This document shows positions 32,457 to 45,100 of a stretch of DNA of 64,000 nucleotides, in pieces. Positions within the stretch are counted from its first letter, which is position 1; every line of letters begins with the position of its first letter. A model generated the notes under the pieces. That model had not been told where the DNA came from. It searched no databases and was given only the letters and a program-made list of their open reading frames with translations. The DNA is from Xanthostigma xanthostigma (Eukaryota > Arthropoda > Insecta > Raphidioptera > Raphidiidae): assembly GCA_963575645.1 (NCBI GenBank), contig OY754470.1, positions 3,348,001 to 3,412,000 on the forward strand. Reading direction: 5' to 3'. The position numbers and the translations under genes were made by a program.

Positions 32457-33990
32457 TGTAAAACTTATATACTGCTAGCGCCCGTAAGTGAGACAGCAAA
32501 TGACTGTTTCTATTTCTGTCGGTGAGAAATCCAACTCGTGCGCAAGCGCCGTGACTCTCTTTGGGGAATGGGTAAATGTGGTGCGGAAAACCTCCTTCTG
32601 TCAAAGTTTAAAATCTAGTCATAGTAAATATTCTCGGACATGAGTATAAGACTCGACGTTCTGCGAGACAGTGGCATATATGTCTGTACCGTAGGAGCTT
32701 AGTCCGACTCCAGACCTCTACTAGCAATATAGGAGTATTGCATATACTAATAAATCACACTAATTTATTTAATATTGACCGAATACTATAATGTACAGAT
32801 CACGAGCACTGGAGCAATCCTGAATTTGTTGATTTTTTTTTGAAGCATAAGTTCTCGTGCCAGATAACATTTTTTTTTGTGTTAAGAAAATCATGACGAT
32901 CAGGACAATGTAAATAGAATTAGTGAAACTTCAGTAAAAACATTATGTCAATTGTAATTACATTTTGAGAGGGCTACATATTTCGGTGCTCCTCTTCTGA
33001 CCATGCAGTTTTATTTCAATAAAAACTTTTTGAACACTCGTATAGTTAGGCAGCTGTGTTACGCAAACATCCTTACTTATTATTTCGAAAATAGATACTT
33101 GTCGGTTTTCAACACGATATGACAAATTATTATACTTTGTTATTGAGTTTTGTGACTTCACCAAAAACGTTTTAAAAATATCTAAAATTTGATTTTTTTT
33201 AAATACCTGTTTTCAACGTTAAATAAACTAGTGCTTTGTAAGGTTTTAAAGTTAATACAATTTGTACAAAGATTATTTTTTGTATAATGTGAAATTCGGG
33301 TTGATGTTTTTTTTTATATTATGTACGTATTTTTTAAAAGAAAGTTTCCGTTTGCGACTGTTTCTGTGTTCGCTAAAAACGCGAGAACTACTGAACTGAT
33401 TTAAATGCGGTTTTTATCATTCGGTAGCATATTTCTTGGGGGAAACAGTGGAATCGATTTCGGTAAACATGACCGAAATAACATTAGAATTCTTTAGACA
33501 TGAGTCATAGTAGAGAGTTATACATCCGAATTTATTGACTGCACAATTATTGCAAGGATTTTATCCAATTAACAGATCCGGTCAGCTTCTTGAAGTGAGC
33601 GATTTGAACATTTTCTACAGACTTTTGTGTCGAAGTGACTGAAAAAGTGCGATATGGAGGACATTATTCAAAGTAAGTACTTCATTTTGATGCATAATAT
33701 TAAGCGATTTGGTTATTTCGCGTTTTGTAGATATCACCCGCTAAAGTTACGATATTAAATCACTCAACGAAAAATAAAATTCAAATTTCAACTTAAGTTA
33801 AATTAAAGCTTCCAGCATCTTCCAGCTTAAATTTTTTCATGAAAATATAGCTTAAGGTTTTTTGTATCTATTGGCAAAAAAAAATTTCTTGCGCGTTTTT
33901 GTGTAACTTTTTGACGTGATAACGTCTTATAAATTGATGAATCACCAATATTATAAATTGATAAAACACCGGCTGCATGTACGAAAAAGT
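32457..33990. other. Intergenic, no supported gene
   Basis: Contains a repeat-like phrase TTCGCTAAAAACGCGAGAAC at about 33370, shared loosely with 45034, but no element ends or coding region I can define. Confidence 0.4.
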
Positions 33991-34024
33991 GTAACGCGTA
34001 ACGCATAACGCATAACGCGTAACG
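33991..34024. repeat. Tandem GTAACGC/ATAACGC repeat
   Basis: Four consecutive 9-bp units of the type (g/c)(t/a)TAACGC(g/a). A similar but looser run occurs at about 41068. Confidence 0.6.
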
Positions 34025-34160
34025 TTCCGCCTGACCCTGTGCGTGCTTTTTGCTAATTTCTCGCTCAATTTAAATCAGATCGGTTTGAAACCAGTCTTAA
34101 ACGAAAGAGGAGAACATTTTACATAGATTTCGTATAACAGAATTTGCCTAAACAGTTTTT

Positions 34161-34212
34161 TTATACAAATTTATATAGAAAAATATTTTATACAAATTTA
34201 TATAGAAAAATA
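34161..34212. repeat. 27-bp tandem duplication
   Basis: TTATACAAATTTATATAGAA plus AAATA occurs twice with a 27-bp period. Confidence 0.65.
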
Positions 34213-36187
34213 GCTGTATAAATGCAATGTTGTGTAATGCATGGCGCGACGCGGTCGGTTGTCTTTGTTTGCCGTACATGGAAATTAGAAGCAAACGTAT
34301 GTCTTGTCTTAACATGAAAACGGCTGCATTTCTAATGTTTAATTCAATTTTTTGACATTAGTATATTGTGAAATGCAAAGCCTTCTAAGTTAAGTATTGG
34401 AATAACTAATTATTATTAGAACATAATATTACTTTGACAGTTGCAAACGTCACTTTTGACATTTCTTATCATTCCGACACCAAGGATAAGCGGATTGAAA
34501 CCAAATTTTGGGAGGTTTAGGTTATGTATTACGGAATACGTTATCACGTAAAACTATCGTCCGTAAACCGACTTTACAGACAACCAATTTTTTTTAATTT
34601 CTTTTGTTTCTATTTACAAGTTTACATTTTTTTGTCATGATACTAAAAAAAAGTTAATAGGTGTGTTTATTTATTTTTTGAAACATACTTTCAAAAGTTT
34701 ATTCTTAAAAAAACTTTGTGCTGGCGCTTATTTTAATCCAAATATTGGCAATAAGTTGTTCAATTTTAATTACTAAACTATTAGCTGTATAAAATTTTTC
34801 CATATAGTGAAAAATTAAAATGTTTACAACAGGCCATTATTGACAGGGCTCAAGTCGGAAATAGCACTGTTGTAAAATGATTGGCTCAATTTTATTGTAA
34901 TAGACTTATTTACATTGATTTATTTTATACAGTTTGTGAAAGTTCTTGTTGTCAGTTGAGAACCATAAATTTTTAGCAAAATATTTATTCAAGATTAAAA
35001 TCGGAAGAGAAGCAAGTTTTGCGTGGATATGCAAGTCTTAAAGTTTAATTGTTTTTAATTAGTAAACAGTTCGTAAACAAATAGCCTAAATCGATTTTTT
35101 AATTATTTTATAGTTTCTCTTAATAATGTAAACGTGATTAGGATAGACGTCTATGAATTACGTGAGTTCAAAATAGGGAGAAGGGGGCCGGAAAAATCTC
35201 ACAAAAAAAGGAATGGGCGTTAATGAAAACCTCACGTCAACTTTTTAATTCAGAGAATATACTATTTATAACAGAATATTCTGTGCCATTTTTCTCCTCT
35301 TATTTCACAGAAAAAATGTAGTACATAATATAGAAGACATCAGTATCAACACATAGGTACCTGTTTAGTGGTAGGAAGCAAAATACATGAACATATCAAA
35401 TAAATTTAGTTACATATTATGTAAATTTCACCGGTGAGGAAGGGGGGAGGGGAATGGGGTCCCACCTCACATAATTAATGGACATTCTATTAGATTGTTC
35501 GTGTAACTTTCGTAGCGGCATAATATTTATATTTAATATTACATACTGTAAAAAATTGTTTTATAACCTATAATATTATTGTATTCTGGATTTTAATCCT
35601 GAAGTGAAAAAAAGTGTTGGACGATCCCATTCTCGAAGTTCTGCACTCTGCAGAGTACAGTCAGATTAGGTATCGGTTATAAAAATTTATCGTTCCGAAA
35701 TATTCACTGACAAAAGTCACAAAGAGATACGATTTTCACATATTAAACTAGGTTATTTTACCTACGATTATCAGGCATGAACAATTTTTAGTCTGGAAGC
35801 TGTAAATAGATTTAATTATTAACTTTCACTCTCTATTTAATGTACATAGTAAACAACAATATATTTTTTTAGTGTTAATGACAGGCATGAGCAACCATTT
35901 TTGGCTCACGGGCCACATTGCCAGATTGCAAAGGTTTTGTGAATCAATCGAGTTTCAGTATGGTACTTTCTTTATAGTTTTTCTTTAATACTAAATTTAA
36001 GCTTGCCAAATGCAACTTTGCGTTACAAGCAGCGCCACTTAAATGACTATTTTAGTAACTATAATAATTAATGTAAGTGTGATGTAGCCATCAACAAAAG
36101 CTTGCCCATAACGGGAGGTTAAATAGACTGTGGAGAACAGACGTTCGACAACTGAGGTCATTAACATCTAAAGTCAATGTTTGCTTA
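34213..36187. other. Intergenic, no supported gene
   Basis: AT-rich sequence with no element ends found. A SINE-like phrase AGACGTTCGACAACTGAGGTC near 36140 recurs at about 20405, 25364, 25590 and 60010. Confidence 0.4.
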
Positions 36188-36381
36188 TAGTACTAACAGA
36201 CGGTCGAACTTGGTTCGAAGCGGACAGCGGATCTGGTCCGCTCCGTACCAAATCTGTTCGTCTGTACAGTAGTCTGCGTGTCCGCCCGTTTCGATGGGAA
36301 CAGATTCGGTCGTCTGTTGCAAGATCCGCCGTAACATGTCCGTTGTTGGACCGGACCAAGTTCGACCGTGTGTTAGCACTA
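36188..36381. mobile_element. Small GC-rich MITE, TTA duplication
   Basis: 194 bp with ends TAGTACTAACAGACGGTCGA and (inverse) TAGTGCTAACACACGGTCGA running on into ACTTGGT(T/C)CG. Flanked by TTA (36185-36187, 36382-36384), which would suit a PIF/Harbinger-type insertion. The overlapping ORFs on both strands here are by-products of its GC content. Confidence 0.65.
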
Positions 36382-36480
36382 TTAAAAAATATTGCAGACG
36401 GGCTTAAAAAACTTAAATATATTTTTATTTAGCGTATTAGAGGAATAAGATTTAAATAAAGATATGCGACATTCTGTGCA

Positions 36481-36682
36481 CAGTAGAACCTCGAAGTTAT
36501 GTTTCTTTCTAGCGTTCCCTCTCTCCTCTCGAGGCAATTAACTTAAACTTACGTTCATGCTTGGTTGGCAGTGCTAAGACGCCGCGGCTGCTACCACTGT
36601 TTGCTGCTTTGGGCTGCTGAACAGAGTAGGGGAAAGAGATTGAAGCGGCCGAAGAGAAGCATAACTTTTCGACATTCCACTG
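36481..36682. mobile_element. pogo/Tigger-like MITE
   Basis: 202 bp, ends CAGTAGAACCTCGAAGTTAT and (inverse) CAGTGGAATGTCGAAAAGTTAT. CAGTGGAACCTCG-type ends are typical of pogo-like MITEs. TA follows the right end; the left flank is CA, a probable mutation. Confidence 0.65.
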
Positions 36683-37673
36683 TAAAAGACATAGTTAAAA
36701 TGGTCTATTTTAAATATTTGTTAGTTTTATTTCAAAGGTAATTGAAACAACCTTTTGTTTGATATTGATTACAATCCTTGCGGTTGTTCATGTCTGATAT
36801 AAATTTAAACACCTACAAAATAAAAATTATATAAATACACATAGATCGACATTATTTACAGCAATTTATGTACACTATGCACGTTCTTTTTATTTATTTA
36901 TATTTTTGGGTCCCACATCATACCAGCACATGTCAACAAGTGGGCATCGATCATCACATTGCAATTTTATCTAAAATATTTATTGTTTACAGTAAGTTGC
37001 TAATGGCGTCTTATTTTATTTTACATTATTGTTTTCTATTTTTTTAATTTATTTTTCCTATACGAAATTTTTAACTAAGTTATTATTGTCCTTTGACAAA
37101 CTTATGTAATTTTATTGACATGGAAAGTTAATATTAATTAATTTGAATATTCCATCCAACATCATTTTTTTTCTAAAGCTTTACATAAAGTCCTATAAAT
37201 TAAGTTTTGAAATCCGCGAGAAAAATCTGTGCTTGAATATTAGAAAAAGATCTGTAACTCTTGCAAAATAAAAAATTAGTGGACTACAAAATTTTTAAAT
37301 CGGCCATTGCTATTATGTGAAGTTAACACACGTGTGTTATTATATACTATCTAACAACACGTTTAATACTATAATTCTTTGTAACTAGTTACTATTTATT
37401 TGTTAAGAATTACTTAATGCGACCTTAAAATGCTTCAGTAGTTTGTAAATTCATTTTAATAAAATAAATACTGATGGCGCTTTGATCAAATTAAAAATAA
37501 ATATATCAGTGTACACCATCATGATTCGAATCATATTAGAATTATGGAAACAAAAATTTTTAGATGAATTTCATAGAACGGTAAAATTCATGTTTATCAC
37601 AGGCAAACTGTTTTGGTATCGTTTGCGCCAATAGAAAATTTTAAACAAAAATTTAATTACATTTTTCACTTAA

Positions 37674-38257
37674 GGATGTATGAGGTGCACAGTCGCAGAC
37701 AAAAGTATGTCCATAACTGCATATTATAAGATGGTAGAAACAACAAACTGTCTAAAAACTTCTATTTCGGTACACGTGTTAGATTGCAGCACATGTATAC
37801 GTGTGGGTGAGAAACTAGCATGAAAGATATCGTGGCATTGAACAGTAATTAAATCTTTCAATTTCGTTGGTTAGTTGTCAAAAGTAAGCGGCTGTTATGG
37901 TAAAAATGCTTTTAAACTCTATACTCCATCACTGCTGTTAGGTGTGAACACGCATTTTATAAAATACAGAATTATTTTTTCTCGTGGTTTTCAATGCTGA
38001 TCATAGAAAAATTTTTGAACAGATATGTGACAACATATTTTAAAACTTACGAATTTTTTTCGGTGATATTTATATTATGTGCTTTATTTCTATGAATGCA
38101 CGATTTTCCAATAAGAAGTCATATTAATATCTTAATTATAAATTGTCTAGACGAGTTAGTAAACTTTTCTGAAATTTTGGGTGCCTAGTCCAGATATAAA
38201 GTTGACGAAATTTTATTCATTAGGTACTCGGTTATTTGAGATACCCTTCATACATCC
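37674..38257. mobile_element. Second TTAA-site MITE family
   Basis: 584 bp with ends GGATGTATGA and TTAA on both sides (37670-37673, 38258-38261). No ORF. Not obviously related in sequence to the GGAGGTTGA family. Confidence 0.6.
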
Positions 38258-38916
38258 TTAAATTGAAACGAATTAATTCAAATTCTTTTCAATGTTTGGA
38301 ACTTTAAAACTTCTGATATAATAATACCTATAATTAAAGTCATAGGTAAGTTTAATACTTATTTTGATATGATGATTGCTTGGCGCAATTGTAATTAAGT
38401 ACTAATTAAAACAAGCAACTAAAGCGTGCGAAACTGAAATTCATAATAGCTTAAGAGTTATTGCCGTTTGTCGAACAAAAGTCAAAAAAATATTTACAGG
38501 AGTTAAGTTGGCGATTATTGTCTACAGGGAAAAATTGAATTCTTTAAACGCGTATTTCTAACTAAACAAAGGTATTTTTGACGATTTTATTTTTTTAAAT
38601 TCAAAAAATTATTTTTTTTATTCAACATTTTGTCTAATCAAACACGTAGAAAGGTTTGGAGAATTGCGAAAAGTGTCGATAATTTGAAATTTAGTTAAAA
38701 AATTGAATTTCTCAAAAGAATTTGGAAATCGCTTTTTACGTAATTTTAGGAATACGTTTGGAGAGGCGCTTTGACTTAAAAAATACATCAATATTATATT
38801 TTATTCTCATGTACTCTCCGCCATTCTTTAAACCTGCGTCTGTACTCTGTTTCCTCCAAAAAATGGAAGTTAAATTCACTAATTAGAATAAGACTGAGCG
38901 TGTTGGTATACTTAAC

Positions 38917-39020
38917 CAGTCCCGTAACTAGGGCGGTATCAGCGGTGCCCAAGTACAGGGCGCAGTTTTGCATTTTTCAAGTTATATCACCTTGAGCATA
39001 AAAGGCTAGTTACGGCACTG
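38917..39020. mobile_element. Short hAT-like MITE
   Basis: 104 bp, ends CAGTCCCGTAACTAGGGC and (inverse) CAGTGCCGTAACTAGCC. The flanks TACTTAAC and TACTCGAC match at 6 of 8 positions, as an old 8-bp duplication would. Confidence 0.65.
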
Positions 39021-39155
39021 TACTCGACTATGATTCCACTTAAAAATAAACTAAAAATACTGAGTGTAGTAGATATAAGCTGCATCGGAGCACAGAGCGT
39101 TTTCATATATAAAACAATTTGCTAGCCAACTATAAAGTACCTAGATAAATAAACT

Positions 39156-42100
39156 TTACGTCATGTGAAAGTCGCCTTTTAATATTCTGGTGAACGTTTT
39201 CTTAAATTGTTGATTAGCAAGAGCGTAACAGAACGGATTCATGGGACTATTGGCATAGCATAGAAAATAACTGAACATGTAGAGGTGTTCGTTGGTGCAG
39301 GGCGGGTTCGAGCAGAAACCTTCGACCAGTGCTAAAATATGGTACGGGGTCCAACAAATGACGAACGCTCCCAAAATGAAAGATATCGTTCTGAACGCCT
39401 TCCGCGCTCTGTTTTCCGATTTGGACTTCTGTCTTCCGAACACGCCAATGCCTGACCCGTCTCTTTTCTTCTTCTTTCCTTTCAAACGTTTTCCGATTGT
39501 CTTGACGAAATCGCGACGCGAACCCCGGCTCGTGCTTGCCATGTCGGTCTTGTTGTCGTCCCGACTGATTTCGACTGTCGTCGTGGCCGCCATTATCGCT
39601 GCAGCATTTCCGGTTTGGCATAGTGCCGATATTGCACATTTTTGAGGCTTGCTATCTTCTTCCTGAGGCTCGTCCAAGTCGATGCTGTCGTCCGTGATAA
39701 GTACAGGAGGTTTGTTTATCACGCTTGTCACAGGTTTGTTTGTATTGTCGGCGGGTACTGTCACTTCTGTATTAACTTTTGCCGAAGGCGTCGTACTCGT
39801 GCCAGCTTGGACCTTTGATGAGAAATAAGTTCGTAAATTCTATTAAAATATACGAATTTATAATTTGTTTATTAAATAATATTACAAACCGTTGCTCTGA
39901 TCAAGGCAGCTTGAAGTAGCGATGACGATGCTATTACGGGAGCAATGTTTGTGTGAACGGGCGAGGTTGGCGCTGTTGAAGAAGACGCGTTAGGCATACT
40001 TATTGAAGATTGGGGACTCTCGCAAGATGGCGTTGGAACCACAACGGAACTTTCGTCCATGTAACGTAAGTCGGCACCGTCTAAGCCTATCAAGACGTCC
40101 GATGGTCCTACAGCGCCCTGAAATTTTATAGTAGCTCACTGATTTTTTTTGTATTTACCAAATACCGGACAGACGTTATCTCAAAGACTTTTTTAATGCA
40201 GTACTTATAGAATAAAAATGTGGAAACAGGTTAGCCTATGGCCAACTAAATTGATACTATTGTGTTTATAATACATTGAAGAAGGTTATAAAAAATAGTT
40301 AAGAAGTCTGTCATAAAAAACACTGTTGAACTTTATTTTTTTTCTTTGAGTAACTTTGAAACTACTTGACCGATTGACTCCGAAATCTAATCGGCTCTAA
40401 GTCTCAATAATCGGTTGATTCGAGCTTCCTAGGAACCTAACGCGTCGACATCTGATGAATCGAACCGAAAGCAATAACTCCCTTTTTTTGAAAAATGTAT
40501 GTAGCGAGAAGTTAAAAATTCACAATGTATACTTATTACCTGTAACGATTGCGACCTGTCCCTGGCATTCTGTGGTGGGCTCAGAGGCACAGAATGTTCG
40601 GTCATTGATCTGGGTATCGTGGGCGCCGTTTCGCATGATAAAGTCGTTGGTCGGTCGGCTAAATGTTGCTGAGGCGGACTTACAATCAGGATATGTTTGC
40701 TGTCGGAAGTCTGTTGTTGTGGTGAATTTACAGGAACTGGTTGCAATGGAGTACAACAGCTGGTGTCGACGAACGACGACGAATTGTCTGTTGGATTCTC
40801 GGTGTCCAACAAGCTCTGTTCGAGAATCTGCGGTAAAGTGGGAGCACCGTCAGTACTCGGCGTCGTCGGCGTCAAAGTTCGTCTGATGACGTTCCCGTTA
40901 ACTGCAGAATCTGGAGATTTCACTCGTATACCACCGTTTAATCGCGGATTTGTGAATATATTCAAGGCACCTGTAATGATACCAACGATTCGTGTTTTAT
41001 AGGTTATGTGTAAAAAGGAAACACTTCGTGACTTATAGGAGAAATGTAAGAGAAACTTTGGTAACGCAAAATGCATAACGCATTAACGAAACGAGTTCAT
41101 AAATCTAAGGAAGTTTCACTTTCCCTGTGAGTTTATGTAGGCAAGGCTCACACGTTCAATTTTCTGGTTGTAATTTTCGCGTGCGATAGATTTTCTATAC
41201 AAATTGATTATTAGATAATTTTAGTTTAAGCTAATAATAAATTAAAAGTCGACAAGAGTTAAATGATTGAAAACCACTCCAAAATTGTTAGAAATTTAAT
41301 TTATTCCTTGATAAGCCGCTTTCGTAATAAATTACATCTTCAGATAAATTTCTAACAATTTTGGACTGGTTTTCAATCCTGTAACTCTTGTCGACTATGG
41401 TTCTCCAAAAAATCGCGGCGGACATTTTCAATCAAATTAAAAGTCGTATGTTGGACCTGATTGAGCGACAATTCCGACAATTGAAGGTCGTTTCTTGACG
41501 GCAGCTGCCTGCAATTGTAGCAATGTCGGTGTGGTGGTGCTCTCCTCATCCGATTCGAAGGCCGGACTGCTCGATCGTTCGGACTTCTCGCCTTCAGTCG
41601 TCGTTTGCTGACCGGTTACGTTCTCGCCGTGTCTGTCTTCGTTTGTGACATTCGTCATCGTCGTCGTCGTCGTAGTAACCGTCGTGCCTCCACTGTTCTT
41701 TTGCGACGACACTTTTTGACTGGAATTTGTCGATTCACCGGAACCTGCGCCTCCAGGAGCTTTGACTGTTAAACCTCCGGTACCTTAAAAAAAGGTTAGA
41801 AAACACATAGGTATCAATAAATTGTTGCCAAAAGAGCGACAAATAATTCTCTTTTGTGTCTCATTATTTAATAGCCTAAACAAAAAAAAAAAGTATGCTC
41901 GCAAGCCGACATTTTAAAATTTAAATCTATTCGGACGAAGTCAAGTGAGCTATGAATGTTTCTATCTAACTTAGTTATTTGTTTTGTTATCAGAATTTTG
42001 CATCAAGATTCTTCTACTTTATGGATACATTTTTTGATCACAGTAATGTTCATTCAGTTATCTGGATTTTTAATTAACTACGAATGTAGGAGACGTTATG

Positions 42101-45100
42101 TAAGTCTACACTGACCTACGTTGGAGTGACCTTGGACAGACCCTTGATGAGGCACGTTCGAGATTGAAGTTGTTTTCGGCTTATCTTGACTCAGTAGAGT
42201 ACTTTGCGTTTTGGATATTCCGATTCCTGCCGCTCTTCCCGCCATTCCAGACATTGCGCCCGCACTTAGGGCTACCATCGACTGCATTTTTCGCTGTTTT
42301 GCTTCGCTCTTTTTTTGCATTTCATAGGCCGTTTTGTAAATACCTCCGTAGAGTACGAATAATACTGCGCACCAGAAAAATGAAATAAAATTTTTATTGC
42401 AAAAAGAAAAACCCAACGGGACTTTATAATGCACTTTTGTTCTCTCAAATTTTATTTTATAACTACACAGTGCCTTCAACACAATTAAAGTATTTAAAAA
42501 CATTTTCCTAATACAGCCCTGTTAAACTATAAAAACGATTGTGATTGACTTTTTCAAGGTCACAGAAATTGTTGACCAAACATCATAGTACCGACAGTAG
42601 AGTGATACTACTAGATTAGTGATGTGTCCACATGACTCTTTATTGGGAGCTGGCTACGTGCGCTCCGCTCACTAAAAAGAGTCGCTCAGAGAGAGTCGTT
42701 CAAAGGAGCGACACTAGACAATACGTACTACACAATAGTGCAGACTGCAGAGGTGTGAACTGTCATCATGCATGCTCAGGAATATTGCACAATAAGCTCT
42801 GAGCTTATTTTAATATGATTCTGATCTTATATTATTCGCATATCGGATAAACTATAAAGTATAATAAAAGCTTAACAATAATAATGTTTATTGTTACAAT
42901 ATCTCTGTCAACGACGTCAATGTGAATGGTTTAAGTCACTGTAAGCTTAGCACTATTGCACTTACAGTGTGTTATTCAACATTAAATGATTCAGCAAAGA
43001 TAACTCCGTACGTGCAAAATTCACTAGTGCCTCTGTGGCCTGTGCTGTGTGCGCTCTGTAAATGTGCGAATGCAACAGTACAGAATAGCTCAGCACAGAG
43101 CAATGGCGCTCGGAGTGAGTCATTCACAAATAAAGAGCGACTCGCTCCGCTCCGCGAAAGGAGCCGTTTATTATGAACGACTCGCTCAGGAGCGACAAAT
43201 CACTATACTAGATGTATATTCTTTAAAGTCTAAAGTATGGATAAATTAAAAGGTGTTTTATTAAATTGAAAATGTACTTAATAATTACCGATCAATGTTG
43301 TCCAATAGTAGCCGATAATAAGTGCCGTATTGAAAACCGGATCTTTGAGAAATTGTACGGCGCATTGTCCCGGCAGCAGATCGCGATAGCCTACGAAATG
43401 TTCCCAGCCGAAGATACTGATAAAAAACAGTAGCGCCGGTATGATCCATGTAATCGTCACCATCCAGATAACTCGATTTTTCGTTCGCCAACTACGGTAT
43501 TTAGCAGCTATTTTGACTGAACAGAAGCGATCTATAGTGATTAGCAACACGGTGTACTGGGACACGAGGCACACCGTGTAGTCGACCGATAGCCACAGGT
43601 CGCATAGAAGCGGTCCTAGGTCCCACGACCCCATCAGCACGTAAACGGTGTAGAACGGCATTGATACTGTACCTGTAGTCGAATTAAACCAACGAATATT
43701 ATAGTAGAGCACACTTTAACCTTGTTGCTCGGAATACTATAGTATTAAAAGAAACTTTTTATTTTGGCGCAGCCGTTAAGTATTTAAAGTGATCCTTATT
43801 TTACACATATATAGTAGTTTTATAAACAATTTGCAATATTAAAGATTAAAAAAAAAATTAAAAAACGGCGGAGATATGAGCCGATAAGTAGGACCCTCTT
43901 TTGAAAATCCTTGCCGATGGTGTACACGATTTCTCTGTTAGGCATTGTCAGAAACATAAAAAAAATGTTTTCTTTATTTAAAAGAAAAATAGCTAGGTAC
44001 AATGTGACGTAAGATAAAAATTTTCTATTTTTTTTTTGTAGAAATGACAGCTGTTTAATTGAAATTTGAGTTTGAAAAACGTATAACTTTTGAACACGTT
44101 ACCCAATCAAAAAATCCTACGTCACATTGTAGATAACATAAAAAATAAATGTTATAAATTTTAATCAAATCGGTTGAGTGGATCTTGAGATATCATGTAC
44201 ACTGTTTTGATAAAAGAAGTTCGAGAAAACCGCAAAAGAAAAAACTGATTGTGCATGCTCTATGACTAATATGAACTCGTTATTGCCACAACTTCGATAA
44301 TATTTTGAACTTTGGAATAGTTAACGCTTAAAATATTCTTAAAGGTATATAAACAATTCATTAATACCCTAAAAAAATCGATTTTTGAAAATATCAAGAT
44401 GGCATAGGCATAACCCTTTAAGTCAACAAAATCTACTGCTGGGGACAAAAAAATGAAAGTTAATTAAAGATTTTCAAGGTGTACCAAAGTATTTACAAAA
44501 CCTATATCGTGCTATGAGGTGGCATCACAAAAATCTAAATTTCATATAAAACAAGTCATTAGTGTATGTGTTTTAAGAAACAATTTTCAATGTGCCACTT
44601 TGTATTGAAACGTTAATATCGGTTTGGTTGTTGCAACACATAAAACTCGATAAACAGTTTGATTGCAGACTGATAATTAACAATTAATTGCTGTAATTAA
44701 ACGTCACATATTGAATATTAAATCCATGTGCAGTTGTTGGAATCAGATCAAGTTACAAGAAATGAGCCATTATCGATTTTTTTTATTACATACTACAATA
44801 ATATCAATTCGAAATAACAAGAGAATTGTAAAATTATTTTGATTTTCACTAAAATCCGAATAAATCCAAATTAAACTGGGCAGTCTTTTCTGTTCTAAAA
44901 AACATGTCTGTTAATTTTTGATGACTTCTTAATTTTACAGTCAACCAACAGATATTTTATGAGTGGTCTAAAATCTAAATCCAACATCACTGTATAAAAC
45001 AAAGTTCCCGTTGGCGTCTGTCTGTCTGTGTGTTCGCTTAAAACACGAAAACTACTGAACGGATTTGAATGCGGGTTTTGCCATTCGATAACTCATTTCT

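Noticed and set aside
33991-34024. Short tandem repeat as a possible CRISPR-like array
   Set aside because: Units are contiguous without spacers and the DNA is clearly eukaryotic.
36174-36432. Overlapping ORFs on both strands, rich in Arg and Ser
   Set aside because: They coincide with the small GC-rich MITE at 36188-36381 and its inverted ends, which explains open frames on both strands.
39292-39645. Plus-strand ORF of 117 codons
   Set aside because: Antisense shadow of the receptor's last exon; the minus frame has clear TM6 and TM7 motifs.
40455-41002. Plus-strand ORFs of 143 and 101 codons
   Set aside because: Antisense shadows of the receptor loop-3 exon 40970-40540.
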